Positions 50,400 through 57,680 of a stretch of DNA of 57,680 nt are shown here, in pieces. Numbering within the stretch: position 1 is the first letter of the stretch; each line of letters starts with the position of its first letter. Source of the stretch: Actinokineospora inagensis DSM 44258 (lineage in GTDB: Bacteria; Actinomycetota; Actinomycetes; Mycobacteriales; Pseudonocardiaceae); the NCBI RefSeq assembly GCF_000482865.1, contig NZ_AXWW01000053.1, positions 1 to 57,680 on the forward strand. The letters run 5' to 3'. The notes under the pieces were generated by a model that was given only the letters and a program-made list of their open reading frames with translations, searched no databases and was not told the origin of the DNA. Made by a program: the position numbers and the translations under genes.

Positions 50400-51932
50400 T
50401 CACCGGCGCGGGTGGTCGGGCCACTCGCCTGTCTCTATGGGCTCGGCTAGGAGTGTCTCGACAGTCCTACCGCGCAGGGTTATCCGATCGGTCGTACGCC
50501 AGTGGACGGCTTCGGTGTGTGTGGCCTCGTCGATCGTCGTGGCCGAGGCGAGGAGTCCTCGTGGGGCGGACTTCGCAAGCTCGGTCAGTCGGGCGGCCTC
50601 GTTGACCGGGTCACCGATGACCGTGTACTCGAACCTGCGCTCGTCACCGATGTTGCCCGCAACGACCTGTCCGGACGCGACACCGATCCCGGCTTGGCAA
50701 TGGGGAAGTTCTAGGGGCAGCCTGGTCGCGATAGCACGGGCGGCGGCGAGAGCCCGGCCTGCGCTGTCGTCGAGCGGTAGCGGTGCGCCGAAGATGGCCA
50801 GGGCGGCGTCACCGACGAACTTGTTGACGAGCCCACCGTGCGCGTCTATCTCGTCGACGACGATCGCGAAGAAGCGGTTGAGCAAGTCGACGACCTCGGT
50901 GGGCGGCCTGGTCGCGGCCAAGGCGGTGGAACCGACCAGGTCGACGAAGACGACTGTGACGTGACGGACCTCGTGATCGATCTCGGCTTTCAAAGCGGCC
51001 TCGGCCACCTCACGGCCCACGTGCCTGCCGAAGAGGTCCCGGATGCGGTCGCGCTCGGCGAGCCCGTCGGCCATGCGGTTGAACCCGGCCTGGAGAAGAC
51101 CAAGCTCGGTACCGTCGAAAACCGGAATCCTCGTGTGAAGCTCGCCGCCTCTTATCCGGGCCATCCCGCGCCGCACCGACCTGATCGGCGCCACCACAGC
51201 GCGGGCGGTGAACACGGTGACGAGCAGGCCGACCACCAGTGCGATCACGGTCAGCACGATCACCGCGACCGCGAGCCGGGTCACGTTGTCCCGCACCATC
51301 GCGAAGACCGCCACCACGAGCAGGCCCGCGACGGGGACGCCGGTGCCAAGGCACCAGAACAACAGCATCCTGAGCTGCACACCGGTACCGCCGAGCGGTT
51401 CGTCGCCGAGTGCGCGCGCGGACACCGGCCTCAGCGAGAACTCACTGAGCAGGTAAGCGTTGGCGCATACGACGATTCCCGCGAAGCTCGTGGTGAACGC
51501 GACGGTGTAAGAGAGTTCGGGTTGAACGAACGCGGTTATACCTGTGAACAGGACTGTCGCCAGGCCCCAGAGGAAGGCTTGCATCTGGGTAAGCCTCAAC
51601 GGCACCCTGAGCGTCGCCCTGCGGTCCTTGTCAGTGGGTTCACGATCCTCGATGGCCCACCGCAACGCCTTCAAGACCCGCCGCGTACCCCAGACACTGC
51701 CGCCTATCAGCGCCGCCACGACGTAAGAGGGGACGGCGATCACCAACCAGGTCGGGTTGGCCGTGGTGGGGCCTGGCACCACCAGCGTCGACAACACGAC
51801 CGCCACAACGGCACCGATGAGGTTGGCCGACACGAGGGTCACGGTGAGCAAGCCCTGCACGCGCACCCGCAACGCGGCCCGAGACTGGTCCACCCGCCCC
51901 AACAACCGCGACCCGAACGGTGCCTCATCCAC
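50400..51932 (-). CDS. Membrane adenylate/guanylate cyclase with HAMP domain
   Basis: A 510-residue class III cyclase: six membrane helices (about 20-250), HAMP (about 255-305; VVAPIRSVRRGMARIRGGELHTRI) and a catalytic domain (about 325-495; VTVVFVDLVGSTALA, NKFVGDAALAIFGAPLP, GIGVASGQVVAGNIGDERRFEYTVIGDPVNEAARL). Metal-binding Asp residues and the substrate-recognition K and D are present, so it is probably an active adenylate cyclase, similar to mycobacterial Rv1318c-type enzymes. The GTG at 51932 is chosen; longer starts enter the repeat-rich upstream DNA. Confidence 0.9.
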   Translation of the reverse strand: MDEAPFGSRLLGRVDQSRAALRVRVQGLLTVTLVSANLIGAVVAVVLSTLVVPGPTTANPTWLVIAVPSYVVAALIGGSVWGTRRVLKALRWAIEDREPTDKDRRATLRVPLRLTQMQAFLWGLATVLFTGITAFVQPELSYTVAFTTSFAGIVVCANAYLLSEFSLRPVSARALGDEPLGGTGVQLRMLLFWCLGTGVPVAGLLVVAVFAMVRDNVTRLAVAVIVLTVIALVVGLLVTVFTARAVVAPIRSVRRGMARIRGGELHTRIPVFDGTELGLLQAGFNRMADGLAERDRIRDLFGRHVGREVAEAALKAEIDHEVRHVTVVFVDLVGSTALAATRPPTEVVDLLNRFFAIVVDEIDAHGGLVNKFVGDAALAIFGAPLPLDDSAGRALAAARAIATRLPLELPHCQAGIGVASGQVVAGNIGDERRFEYTVIGDPVNEAARLTELAKSAPRGLLASATTIDEATHTEAVHWRTTDRITLRGRTVETLLAEPIETGEWPDHPRR

Positions 51933-51994
51933 GACAGACGATGTTACCGACCGGTTGACACCGGGGCCGGGCGTCGTGGATCGCACTGTGTTGA

Positions 51995-52108
51995 CGAGTT
52001 GTCCACATCCTCCACAGTCGTCCACAGCTTCAGCAGGCTCCGCTGCCCCATTGGGTGGTGCCGGTAGACTGGACCAGGGACGCCCCCCGGGACTGGGTGG
52101 GGGCTGGG
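51995..52108 (+). repeat. Intergenic repeat family, copy D
   Basis: TTGTCCACA (51999-52007), CCGGTAGACTGG (52061-52072) 54 bases on, then GACGCCCCCCGGGACTGG and GTGGGGGC. Intervening bases are less conserved than in A-C, but order and spacing are the same. It lies just upstream of the cyclase gene on the opposite strand. Confidence 0.75.
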
Positions 52109-52338
52109 CCGGGGTTCTTGTGGTGGTGGCGCGCCATATGTGGTTGGGCTGGGCATATGTGGTTGGGCTGGGCGCGAGCAGTCCACAGCACAGAACGCCT
52201 GGCCGAAGCAGAGCTGTCCGTCAGCGGGCACGGCTCCCTCGACCCCAGGCACTCCCCGAGCGCAGTGATCTGGGCGAACAAGCCCGTGAGCAACCCGGGT
52301 CGGGGCGGAATTGTCCACAGTGAGCAGGACTGTCCACA
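51999..52338. other. Cluster of DnaA-box-like sequences in a gene-free region
   Basis: TTGTCCACA at 51999 and 52311, with TCGTCCACA (52018), CAGTCCACA (52179) and CTGTCCACA (52330) matching 7-8 of the 9 bases of the high-GC actinomycete DnaA box. No replication gene is nearby, so this is not the chromosomal origin. The rest of 52339-52573 is G-rich with no gene that I can identify. Confidence 0.4.
52135..52172 (+). repeat. Perfect 19-bp tandem duplication
   Basis: CATATGTGGTTGGGCTGGG occurs twice head to tail (52135-52153, 52154-52172), inside the DnaA-box-like cluster. Perfect identity suggests recent slippage or a protein-binding direct repeat. Confidence 0.85.
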
Positions 52339-52573
52339 GCCACCCTCGCCGCACCCTTGACAGGTCGGGTTTCGCGTTATCGTCAGGAATGGGCCCCGGC
52401 GCCCCGGGTGGGCGGGGCTCTGTGTGGACCCGGGTGGGGGGTGAAGTCAAGCACCGACACGCGGCCGTCGGAGGTTGAAGTCGGAGATGTCGGTGGGCCT
52501 GGCCGAGGGGATCAGGCGCTGGGGGGGGTGAGTCAGGCAGATCAGGTCTGCGGGGCGGGCGGGCCACCGGGGG

Positions 52574-52608
52574 GCGGATCGGGTCGTCCTCACGGCGACC
52601 CGATCCGC
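52574..52608 (-). terminator. Terminator after the Calx-beta gene
   Basis: GCGGATCGGGTCG (52574-52586) and CGACCCGATCCGC (52596-52608): a perfect 13-base stem, 9-base loop, 10 bases past the stop at 52619. Confidence 0.85.
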
Positions 52609-52618
52609 GGCGGGGGTG

Positions 52619-53374
52619 CTACTTCTGGGATTTGACGGTGACCGGGGCCTTGGTGAGGCCGAGGGTGCCCGCGGAGGGGGAGAAGATCTCGACCAGGAAC
52701 TGCTCGTCCGGTAGGGACTGGTCGGTGATCAGGCGGACGGGGGCGGTGGCGGTGGTGGCGCCGGTGGGGAAGGTGATGAGGCCGTCCTTGACCGGGTAGT
52801 AGCCGGGGCGGTTGTCGCCCAGGGGGATGGTGCGGTAGTGGACGGTGATGGGGGCTCGGGCGGGGGTGGAGAGGTGGACGCCGACGTCGGCGGTGCCGGT
52901 GGAGCGCCAGCAGATCTTGCCGCCGTCGAGGGAGGTGTCGACGGGGGGTTGGTCGTCGTCGATGATCTGGCCGCGGCCCTTGTCGCGGGCGATGGTGAGG
53001 TTGGTCGGGTTGAGCAGGCGGAGGGTGAACGCCTCCTCCGGCTCGCCGAGCGAGTCGCGGACGACGCCGACCGTGACCGTGGTGGCGGCGGTGGAGTTGG
53101 TCCAGGTGAGGGTGCCGGAGGCGGCGACGAGGTCGGCCGGGGACGTGGTCACGTGTTCGGTGACGTAGTCGACCGACCCGGTCGCCGTGCAGCCGGGGGC
53201 CGCGGCGACGGTGACGGCGAAGGTGAACGCGGTCGTGCCGGGTCCGGTGCCCTCGTACTGGCGGTAGTCGCCCACGGACACCGTCGCCGGTGCGCAACCC
53301 GTGGGTGCTGCCTGTGCCGGTGCTATCGGCAGGGCCACGGCAACGACCGCCGCGACGAGCAACACTGCCCTCAT
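52619..53374 (-). CDS. Secreted Calx-beta-domain protein
   Basis: A 251-residue exported protein: signal peptide (about 1-23; LLVAAVVAVALPIAPAQA), then a Calx-beta-like domain (about 27-140; VSVGDYRQYEGTGPGTTAFT, GSVDYVTE, GTLTWTNSTAATTVTVGVV, EPEEAFTLRLLNPTNLTI, GQIIDDD) and a second beta domain (about 145-250). Calx-beta domains bind calcium or mediate adhesion. The Cys pairs in the mature part suggest disulphides. It is the only gene of its unit before a strong terminator. Confidence 0.85.
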   Translation of the reverse strand: MRAVLLVAAVVAVALPIAPAQAAPTGCAPATVSVGDYRQYEGTGPGTTAFTFAVTVAAAPGCTATGSVDYVTEHVTTSPADLVAASGTLTWTNSTAATTVTVGVVRDSLGEPEEAFTLRLLNPTNLTIARDKGRGQIIDDDQPPVDTSLDGGKICWRSTGTADVGVHLSTPARAPITVHYRTIPLGDNRPGYYPVKDGLITFPTGATTATAPVRLITDQSLPDEQFLVEIFSPSAGTLGLTKAPVTVKSQK

Positions 53375-53447
53375 CGATTACCCCTCTCAAGTACGGCCGC
53401 CCCGGGGCTTGGTAGCGCACCCCGGTTGTGGCTCGGTTGTGAGGGGG

Positions 53448-54257
53448 CTAGTCGAGTTCCTTGCCGAGCCGCAGGGCGTCGACGCTGACGCGCTTCATGT
53501 CGGCCTTGTGCGCGGTGGGGTCGTCGCCCCGGTCGGGGCTGTCGGCCTCGGCGATGACGACGTCGCGGTCGTTCGTGGTGGCCGAGAAGCCGCCTTGGCT
53601 GAGGCGGGACAAACCGGGCACGGTGACCTTCTTCTCGCGGAGCAGGTCGTTGACGCTACCGGTGTCGTCTTGGCGGATGAGCATCTCGAGCTTCTCGGCG
53701 CTGTCGCGGTCGGGCATGCGGACCACCGACACCGACGTGTAGACCGTCTGCCCGCTGTCGAGCGAGGTGACGAACACGGCCCGGCTCAACTGGCGGCACG
53801 GGGCGGTCACGAAGAACTCCTTGACCTTCCCATAAGCGTGTTCCGAGCAGTCGCTGTCGCGCATTGGCTCAACCGTCTCGCCCATGCGTTGGAACAGGAA
53901 CTCGGTGGCGGGCGCGGGCGGCCTGACCGGCGGCGGGTCGTCGTTTCCGGTGGTCGCCCAAAGAATGACCCCGACGACGACGGCGAGCGCGGCGGTGACC
54001 GCCGCGAGCGGCAACCAACGCGGGCGGCGGCGGGGTGGGGACGGCTCGGCCGGGGCCACGGGCATGGTCACCGTGGCGGGCTCAGCGGTCACCGACGGCA
54101 TGGGCAAGGCCGTGACCTGGGTCTTCGTCGCCCAGGGCAGCTCGTCCGGCAGGGTGCTCACGATCACGGCGGGCGCGGCGACGGGCGCCGCTGGGCGCGG
54201 CGGGAACTTGGGCAGCGCGCGCTCCGGCTGATCGGGTGAAAGTGGGTGGTCCGACAC
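53448..54257 (-). CDS. Single-pass membrane protein of unknown function
   Basis: A 269-residue protein with a Pro-rich cytoplasmic N-terminus (about 1-80), one membrane helix (about 82-102; WLPLAAVTAALAVVVGVILW) and an extracytoplasmic domain (about 115-269) with two Cys (DSDCSEHAYG, VTAPCRQLSRAVFVTSL) likely joined in a disulphide. The external part resembles sensor or DUF domains of actinomycete membrane proteins, but I cannot name it. GTG start at 54257. Confidence 0.75.
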   Translation of the reverse strand: MSDHPLSPDQPERALPKFPPRPAAPVAAPAVIVSTLPDELPWATKTQVTALPMPSVTAEPATVTMPVAPAEPSPPRRRPRWLPLAAVTAALAVVVGVILWATTGNDDPPPVRPPAPATEFLFQRMGETVEPMRDSDCSEHAYGKVKEFFVTAPCRQLSRAVFVTSLDSGQTVYTSVSVVRMPDRDSAEKLEMLIRQDDTGSVNDLLREKKVTVPGLSRLSQGGFSATTNDRDVVIAEADSPDRGDDPTAHKADMKRVSVDALRLGKELD

Positions 54258-54275
54258 GCCGCAGACAGTAGCGTA

Positions 54276-54305
54276 ATACCCCCGTTATACAACGAAGGTG
54301 GGTAT
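54276..54305 (-). terminator. Hairpin after the TsaC-like gene
   Basis: ATACCC/GGGTAT (54276-54281, 54300-54305) and CGTT/AACG (54283-54286, 54291-54294) can pair, 26 bases beyond the stop at 54331. It also lies in the promoter region of the gene starting at 54257, so it may be an operator instead. Confidence 0.45.
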
Positions 54306-54330
54306 CGACACACCGTGCAACCGGATTCGG

Positions 54331-54951
54331 CTATTCGAACCTGGCAGTGTCGCCCGCGCCGCGCCGGACAATCTCCGGTTCGCCGTCGGAGAAGTCGACC
54401 ACGGTGGTCGGGACCGTGCCGCACTCCCCCGAGTCGAGCACCGCGTCCACCACGTGGTCGAGTTCCTCGTTGATCTCCCAGCCGGACACCATCGGCTCGG
54501 CCTGGCCGGGCAGCAGCAGGGTCGACGACAGCAGCGGCTCGCCGAGCTCGGCCAGCAGCGCCTGCGCGACGGCGTTGTCCGGGATGCGGACACCGACGGT
54601 GCGCTTCTTCGGGTGCAGCAGCCGCCGGGGCACCTCCTTCGACGCCGGGAGGATGAACGTGTAGCTACCCGGGGTGGACGCCTTGACCGCCCGGAACACC
54701 GCGTTGTCCAGGTGCACGAATTGTCCGAGCTGGGCGAAGTCCTGGCACATCAGGGTGAAGTGGTGCCGGTCGTCGAGCTTGCGGATCTGCCGGATGCGGT
54801 CGATGCCGTCCCGGTTGCCGAGCGCGCAGCCCAGCGCGTAGCAGGAATCGGTGGGGTAGGCGATCAGCCCGCCGTCCCGCAACAGGGCCACGACCTGGGC
54901 GACTGTGCGCTGCTGGGGGTTGTCCGGGTGCACGTCGAAGTACTTCGCCAT
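54331..54951 (-). CDS. L-threonylcarbamoyladenylate synthase family (TsaC/YciO-like)
   Basis: A 206-residue YrdC-domain protein: TVAQVVALLRDGGLIAYPTD, SCYALGCALGNRDGIDRI, IRKLDDRHHFTLMCQDF, SYTFILPASKEVPRRLLHPK and RTVGVRIPDN. The KR/S..N residues that bind threonylcarbamoyl-AMP appear largely present. The reading resembles the YciO branch, whose role in the tRNA t6A pathway is secondary or uncertain, so TsaC function is not assured. The ATG at 54951 is used. Confidence 0.82.
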   Translation of the reverse strand: MAKYFDVHPDNPQQRTVAQVVALLRDGGLIAYPTDSCYALGCALGNRDGIDRIRQIRKLDDRHHFTLMCQDFAQLGQFVHLDNAVFRAVKASTPGSYTFILPASKEVPRRLLHPKKRTVGVRIPDNAVAQALLAELGEPLLSSTLLLPGQAEPMVSGWEINEELDHVVDAVLDSGECGTVPTTVVDFSDGEPEIVRRGAGDTARFE

Positions 54952-55067
54952 GGCGGGAGTCTACGGAGGCCGGGGTACCCCCTGGCGAAACGCGGTAGGA
55001 CGGCGAGCGATCCTGTACACGGACACGAATGGGCTAACCCTGGACGGGTGAGGCGGGCGGGAGCGAC

Positions 55068-57368
55068 GTGACACGGTGGAGTTTGGGCGTCGACCTGGGC
55101 ACGAGCTTCTCCGCGGCGGCCATCGCCACCGCGGACCGGGTGGAGTCCATCGAGGTCTCCGGTGAGCGCCGGATCCCGTCCACCGTGCTGCTCGACGAGT
55201 CCGGCAGGCTGGTCGCGGGCACCCTGGCGCAGCGCATGGTGGGCCGGTCCCCGGACCGGGCCGAGCGCAACCCGAAGCGGTACGTCGGCCGCCGCCCGAT
55301 GCTGCTCGGCGGCGAGCCGGTCACCGTCCAGCGGGCGCTGGCGGCGCTGCTGGAGCTGTTCCTGGTGGAGGCCCGCCGCCGGTTCGACGGGGCCGCGCCC
55401 ACGTCGCTGGTGCTGACCCACCCGGTGGCCTGGAGCCAGGCGCAGCGGCAGGTGCTGCTGGAGGTCGCCGAGGCAGTGCTCCCCGGCCGCCCGGTCGAAC
55501 TGGTCGAGGAGCCGGTCGCCGCCGCCGTGCACTACAGCCACACGCACGCCGCCGACGGCATCGGCGGCCGGGACAGCGTCGCCGTCTACGACCTGGGCGG
55601 CGGCACCTTCGACACGGCCGTGCTGGCCGTGGACGGCTCCGGCTTCAGCGTGGTCGGCACCCCCGGCGGCGACCCGGAGATCGGCGGCGAGACCTTCGAC
55701 GAGCGGGTCTACCACCACTTCGGGGCGCAACTGAGCAGGTTGGCGCCGGACTGGTGGGAGCAGGTCAACACGAACCCGGACCGCCGCTGGCTGGCCGCCG
55801 CCGCCGAACTGCTCACCGAGGCCCGGCTGGCCAAGGAGTCGCTGTCCGACTACGCCGACGCCAGCCAGTACGTGGCGGGCGCCGACACCGACGTCCGGAT
55901 CACCCGCGCCGAGTTCGACGCCCTCGTCGGCGAGGACGTCCGGCGCACCACCCGCCTGCTGGCGCAGAGCATCGAGGGCAGCGGCCGCAGCCCGGAAGAC
56001 CTGCGTGGCATCTTCCTCACCGGCGGCGCCAGCCGGATCCCGCTGGTCCAGGACACGCTCCGCGCGCAGTACAACGGCCTGGTCCGCACCTGGCAGGACC
56101 CGAAGACGGTCGTCGCCCTCGGCGCGGCCCGCTGGTCGCAGCGCACCCTCGCCACCCGCCCCACCACCGCCCCCCGCCGCTCCGGTTTCCCGGTCTTGGC
56201 CACCGACGTCCTCGACGCCCAAGCCACCAACGGCGCCCTCTACACCTGGAACGCCACCCCCGACGGCCACCACATCCGCAAACTCGACCGCACCGGCCGG
56301 GTGGAGCGCGAACTCCCGATGACCCACGTCACCGGCTGGTCCATCGCCGACGACCTGGTCCTGGTCGCCGAACGCCGCGACCAGGTGGTCCGGGTACACG
56401 CCCTGAGCCCCGAACTGATCATCCGGTCCACCACCGACCTGGTGACCCCCACCGACCCCACCCTCGTCACCCAGGCAGGCCACGGCTGGATCTTCCTCCG
56501 CACCGCCCACCCCGTCGACAACTCGGTTGGCCTGCCGTGGGGCGAAACCGGCGACCTCCAGGTAGTCATGATCCGCCCGGCGACCTCGTTCGCCCCCATC
56601 AACACAACCCCGCAACCACTGGGCCCAGCAGCGACCTGGTACATCAACGAGGACAGCACCCGCCGACGCCTGCTCGACCCGGCCATGCCCACCTCAGTCA
56701 CCCCAACCCCCCTCGGCGACGGCCGGTCAGCCGCAGTCATCCTCGGCAAAACCACCAAACGCCGCACCGGCCTCCGAAATACGGTCATCGTCCCCAGCCA
56801 AACGGTCGCCACCATCGACGCAACCGGCACCATGACGGTCGTCGCCGAACAACAGGACACCACCGCCCTCTGGGTCCACCAAGTCCTCCGCCGCGACAAC
56901 TGGTACCTCGCCACCAACATCGGCCTCGAAGCCTACGTAGGAACGGACCGAAAACTCTTCATCGAACGCCCCCGCTCCGGCGCAGCCCGCTGGGTCGCCA
57001 CCTCAAACCGGATGTACGGAATCGTCCAAGACTCCCTCGTCCCCAACCGAGGCTTGACCCTGCACCTCTACGACGACCGATCCCCCCGCTCCCTCGGTTC
57101 TTTCCCCGGCCTCCTCGGAAACCTCTCCGCCACCACCCCCACCGAGGCCCCAAGAATCCGCGTAGACGGCGACACCCTCTGGATCGGCGCCCAGGTCAGC
57201 GAATCCACCTCACAAATCCTCCGCGTCACCGCCTCCCGCGTAGACCAGATCGCCGCCGCCGAAGGCTGGCTAGAACCCATCGCCCAGGGCTTCGCCCTCC
57301 ACTCCCCCGAATCCCCACCCGGCGACGCACGAACGACTCCCGCCACTTTGGTCCGACTACCTAGCTAG
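55068..57368 (+). CDS. Hsp70-family protein with beta-rich C-terminal half
   Basis: A 766-residue protein. Residues 1-370 are an Hsp70/actin-like ATPase (GVDLGTSFSAAAIA, ELVEEPVAAAVHYS, VAVYDLGGGTFDTAVLAVD, GGDPEIGGETFDERV, IFLTGGASRIPLVQ). The peptide-binding domain of DnaK is replaced by about 390 residues with recurrent short strands (WNATPDGHHIRKLDRTGRVE, WSIADDLVLVAERRDQVVRV), suggesting a beta-propeller. Codon use changes at about 56150-56300: CTG/GAG dominate before, CTC/GAA and A-ending codons after. This could reflect a domain fusion. GTG start at 55068 after GGGAG. Confidence 0.85.
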   Translation: MTRWSLGVDLGTSFSAAAIATADRVESIEVSGERRIPSTVLLDESGRLVAGTLAQRMVGRSPDRAERNPKRYVGRRPMLLGGEPVTVQRALAALLELFLVEARRRFDGAAPTSLVLTHPVAWSQAQRQVLLEVAEAVLPGRPVELVEEPVAAAVHYSHTHAADGIGGRDSVAVYDLGGGTFDTAVLAVDGSGFSVVGTPGGDPEIGGETFDERVYHHFGAQLSRLAPDWWEQVNTNPDRRWLAAAAELLTEARLAKESLSDYADASQYVAGADTDVRITRAEFDALVGEDVRRTTRLLAQSIEGSGRSPEDLRGIFLTGGASRIPLVQDTLRAQYNGLVRTWQDPKTVVALGAARWSQRTLATRPTTAPRRSGFPVLATDVLDAQATNGALYTWNATPDGHHIRKLDRTGRVERELPMTHVTGWSIADDLVLVAERRDQVVRVHALSPELIIRSTTDLVTPTDPTLVTQAGHGWIFLRTAHPVDNSVGLPWGETGDLQVVMIRPATSFAPINTTPQPLGPAATWYINEDSTRRRLLDPAMPTSVTPTPLGDGRSAAVILGKTTKRRTGLRNTVIVPSQTVATIDATGTMTVVAEQQDTTALWVHQVLRRDNWYLATNIGLEAYVGTDRKLFIERPRSGAARWVATSNRMYGIVQDSLVPNRGLTLHLYDDRSPRSLGSFPGLLGNLSATTPTEAPRIRVDGDTLWIGAQVSESTSQILRVTASRVDQIAAAEGWLEPIAQGFALHSPESPPGDARTTPATLVRLPS

Positions 57369-57404
57369 CCAACTAACAAAACCCACCCTGCCAACCCACC
57401 CCAC

Positions 57405-57525
57405 GCGCCCCAAAACCCGCCCGAAATCGACGAAGCGCCACCCCCGCACCGCGCGCCTCGAAACCCACCCCCATATCGACGAAGCCCCCCAACCTGCACC
57501 GCGCGCCTCGAAACCCGCCGATCCC
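57405..57525. repeat. Imperfect tandem repeat, about 46-50 bp units
   Basis: Three units begin at 57405 (GCGCCCCAAAACCCG), 57451 (GCGCGCCTCGAAACCC) and 57501 (the same; partial). Units one and two share ATCGACGAAGC and end in GCACC. The strand is very C-rich and non-coding in appearance. Confidence 0.65.
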
Positions 57526-57529
57526 AACC

Positions 57530-57678
57530 GCCCGTTGTGGTGAAGTTGTTTTGTTTGGGGGGAGCGGTGGCCTAAGCCGGATGGCGGGTAAGGCCACGTC
57601 TTTCCAGTGGCCCCGCCTTTTTGCCTTACCCAGGCTGCCGCTAGGGGCCCCAAACAAAACAACTTCACCACAACGGGC
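57530..57678. mobile_element. MITE-like element with 31-bp perfect terminal inverted repeats
   Basis: The left arm (57530-57560; starts GCCCGTTGTGGTGAAG, ends TTGTTTGGGG) is the exact complement of the right arm (57648-57678). Inside, AGCGG/CCGCT (57563-57567, 57638-57642), GGGTAAGGC/GCCTTACCC (around 57586 and 57623) and GGCCAC/GTGGCC (57592-57597, 57607-57612) can pair, so the whole 149 bases fold into a branched hairpin. The T-rich arms differ strongly from local composition. No transposase is encoded. A complex terminator or structured RNA is the alternative. Confidence 0.6.
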
Positions 57679-57680
57679 AC

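Noticed and set aside
51933-52618. Chromosomal or plasmid replication origin
   Set aside because: DnaA-box-like sites are present but there is no dnaA, dnaN, gidA or rep gene and no A/T-rich unwinding region.
54864-56615. Minus-strand open frame of about 583 codons over the Hsp70 gene
   Set aside because: Antisense to clear actin-like ATPase motifs; Gly/Val/Ala-rich shadow.

Overview
The window is chromosomal DNA of a very high-GC actinomycete. Its gene set (Lsr2, an XRE-HTH/DUF397 pair, glnX-glnH-pknG, an AfsR/SARP regulator, DasR-type and IdeR-type operators, LLM and PPOX flavo-enzymes that probably use F420, DnaA-box-like TTGTCCACA sites) fits a filamentous Pseudonocardiaceae-like genus. 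That placement is inference. No rRNA or tRNA gene is visible.

Layout. 1-94 looks like the decayed end of a type I-E CRISPR array. 157-1763 holds a small unknown gene diverging from an XRE regulator/DUF397 pair. 1765-6044 holds two ECF sigma modules back to back: a dihydrofolate-reductase-like gene, a YCII gene and an ECF42 factor leftward, and an oxidoreductase with an ECF41/SigJ factor rightward, the latter preceded by an ECF41-like promoter. 6382-11806 is a leftward sugar operon (binding protein, two permeases, GH4 hydrolase, BadF-type kinase) under a perfect DasR-type palindrome. 12577-14424 carries GNAT, paired CrcB fluoride channel subunits, a membrane protein and a STAS protein. 14425-15600 is a repeat-rich region with a transposase remnant. 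15638-18183 has an ArsR regulator and a Ser/Thr kinase with a repetitive linker. 18376-21625 is the iron-uptake operon efeUOB. 22831-31103 is a leftward, translationally coupled signalling operon: glnX, glnH, a caspase-like gene, pknG, PP2C, VWA-zinc ribbon and FHA.

31306-38111 carries lsr2, a TenA/PqqC-like gene, a GH19 chitinase with its own DasR-like site, a GGDEF/HD-GYP protein and a DUF2637 protein. 38508-42516 has two TetR regulators, an LLM oxidoreductase and an MFS pump with a well-resolved promoter/operator. 43172-45546 is a set of small enzymes and membrane proteins. 45574-57368 has the SARP regulator, a secreted VWA protein, an adenylate cyclase with HAMP, a Calx-beta protein, a TsaC/YciO-like gene and an Hsp70-family protein. 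The window ends in a MITE-like element with 31-bp perfect inverted arms.

Cross-links. The sugar operon and the chitinase share a DasR-type site, suggesting a chitin/GlcNAc circuit spread over 20 kb. A previously unnamed intergenic repeat occurs at least five times with a fixed spacing between a TTGTCCACA box and a CCGGTARACTGG core, and several copies sit beside broken genes. The strongest candidate for an under-described system is the glnX-to-FHA operon, which joins amino-acid sensing, PknG, PP2C/VWA (a TerY-P-like pair) and a caspase-like protein that has lost its catalytic His.
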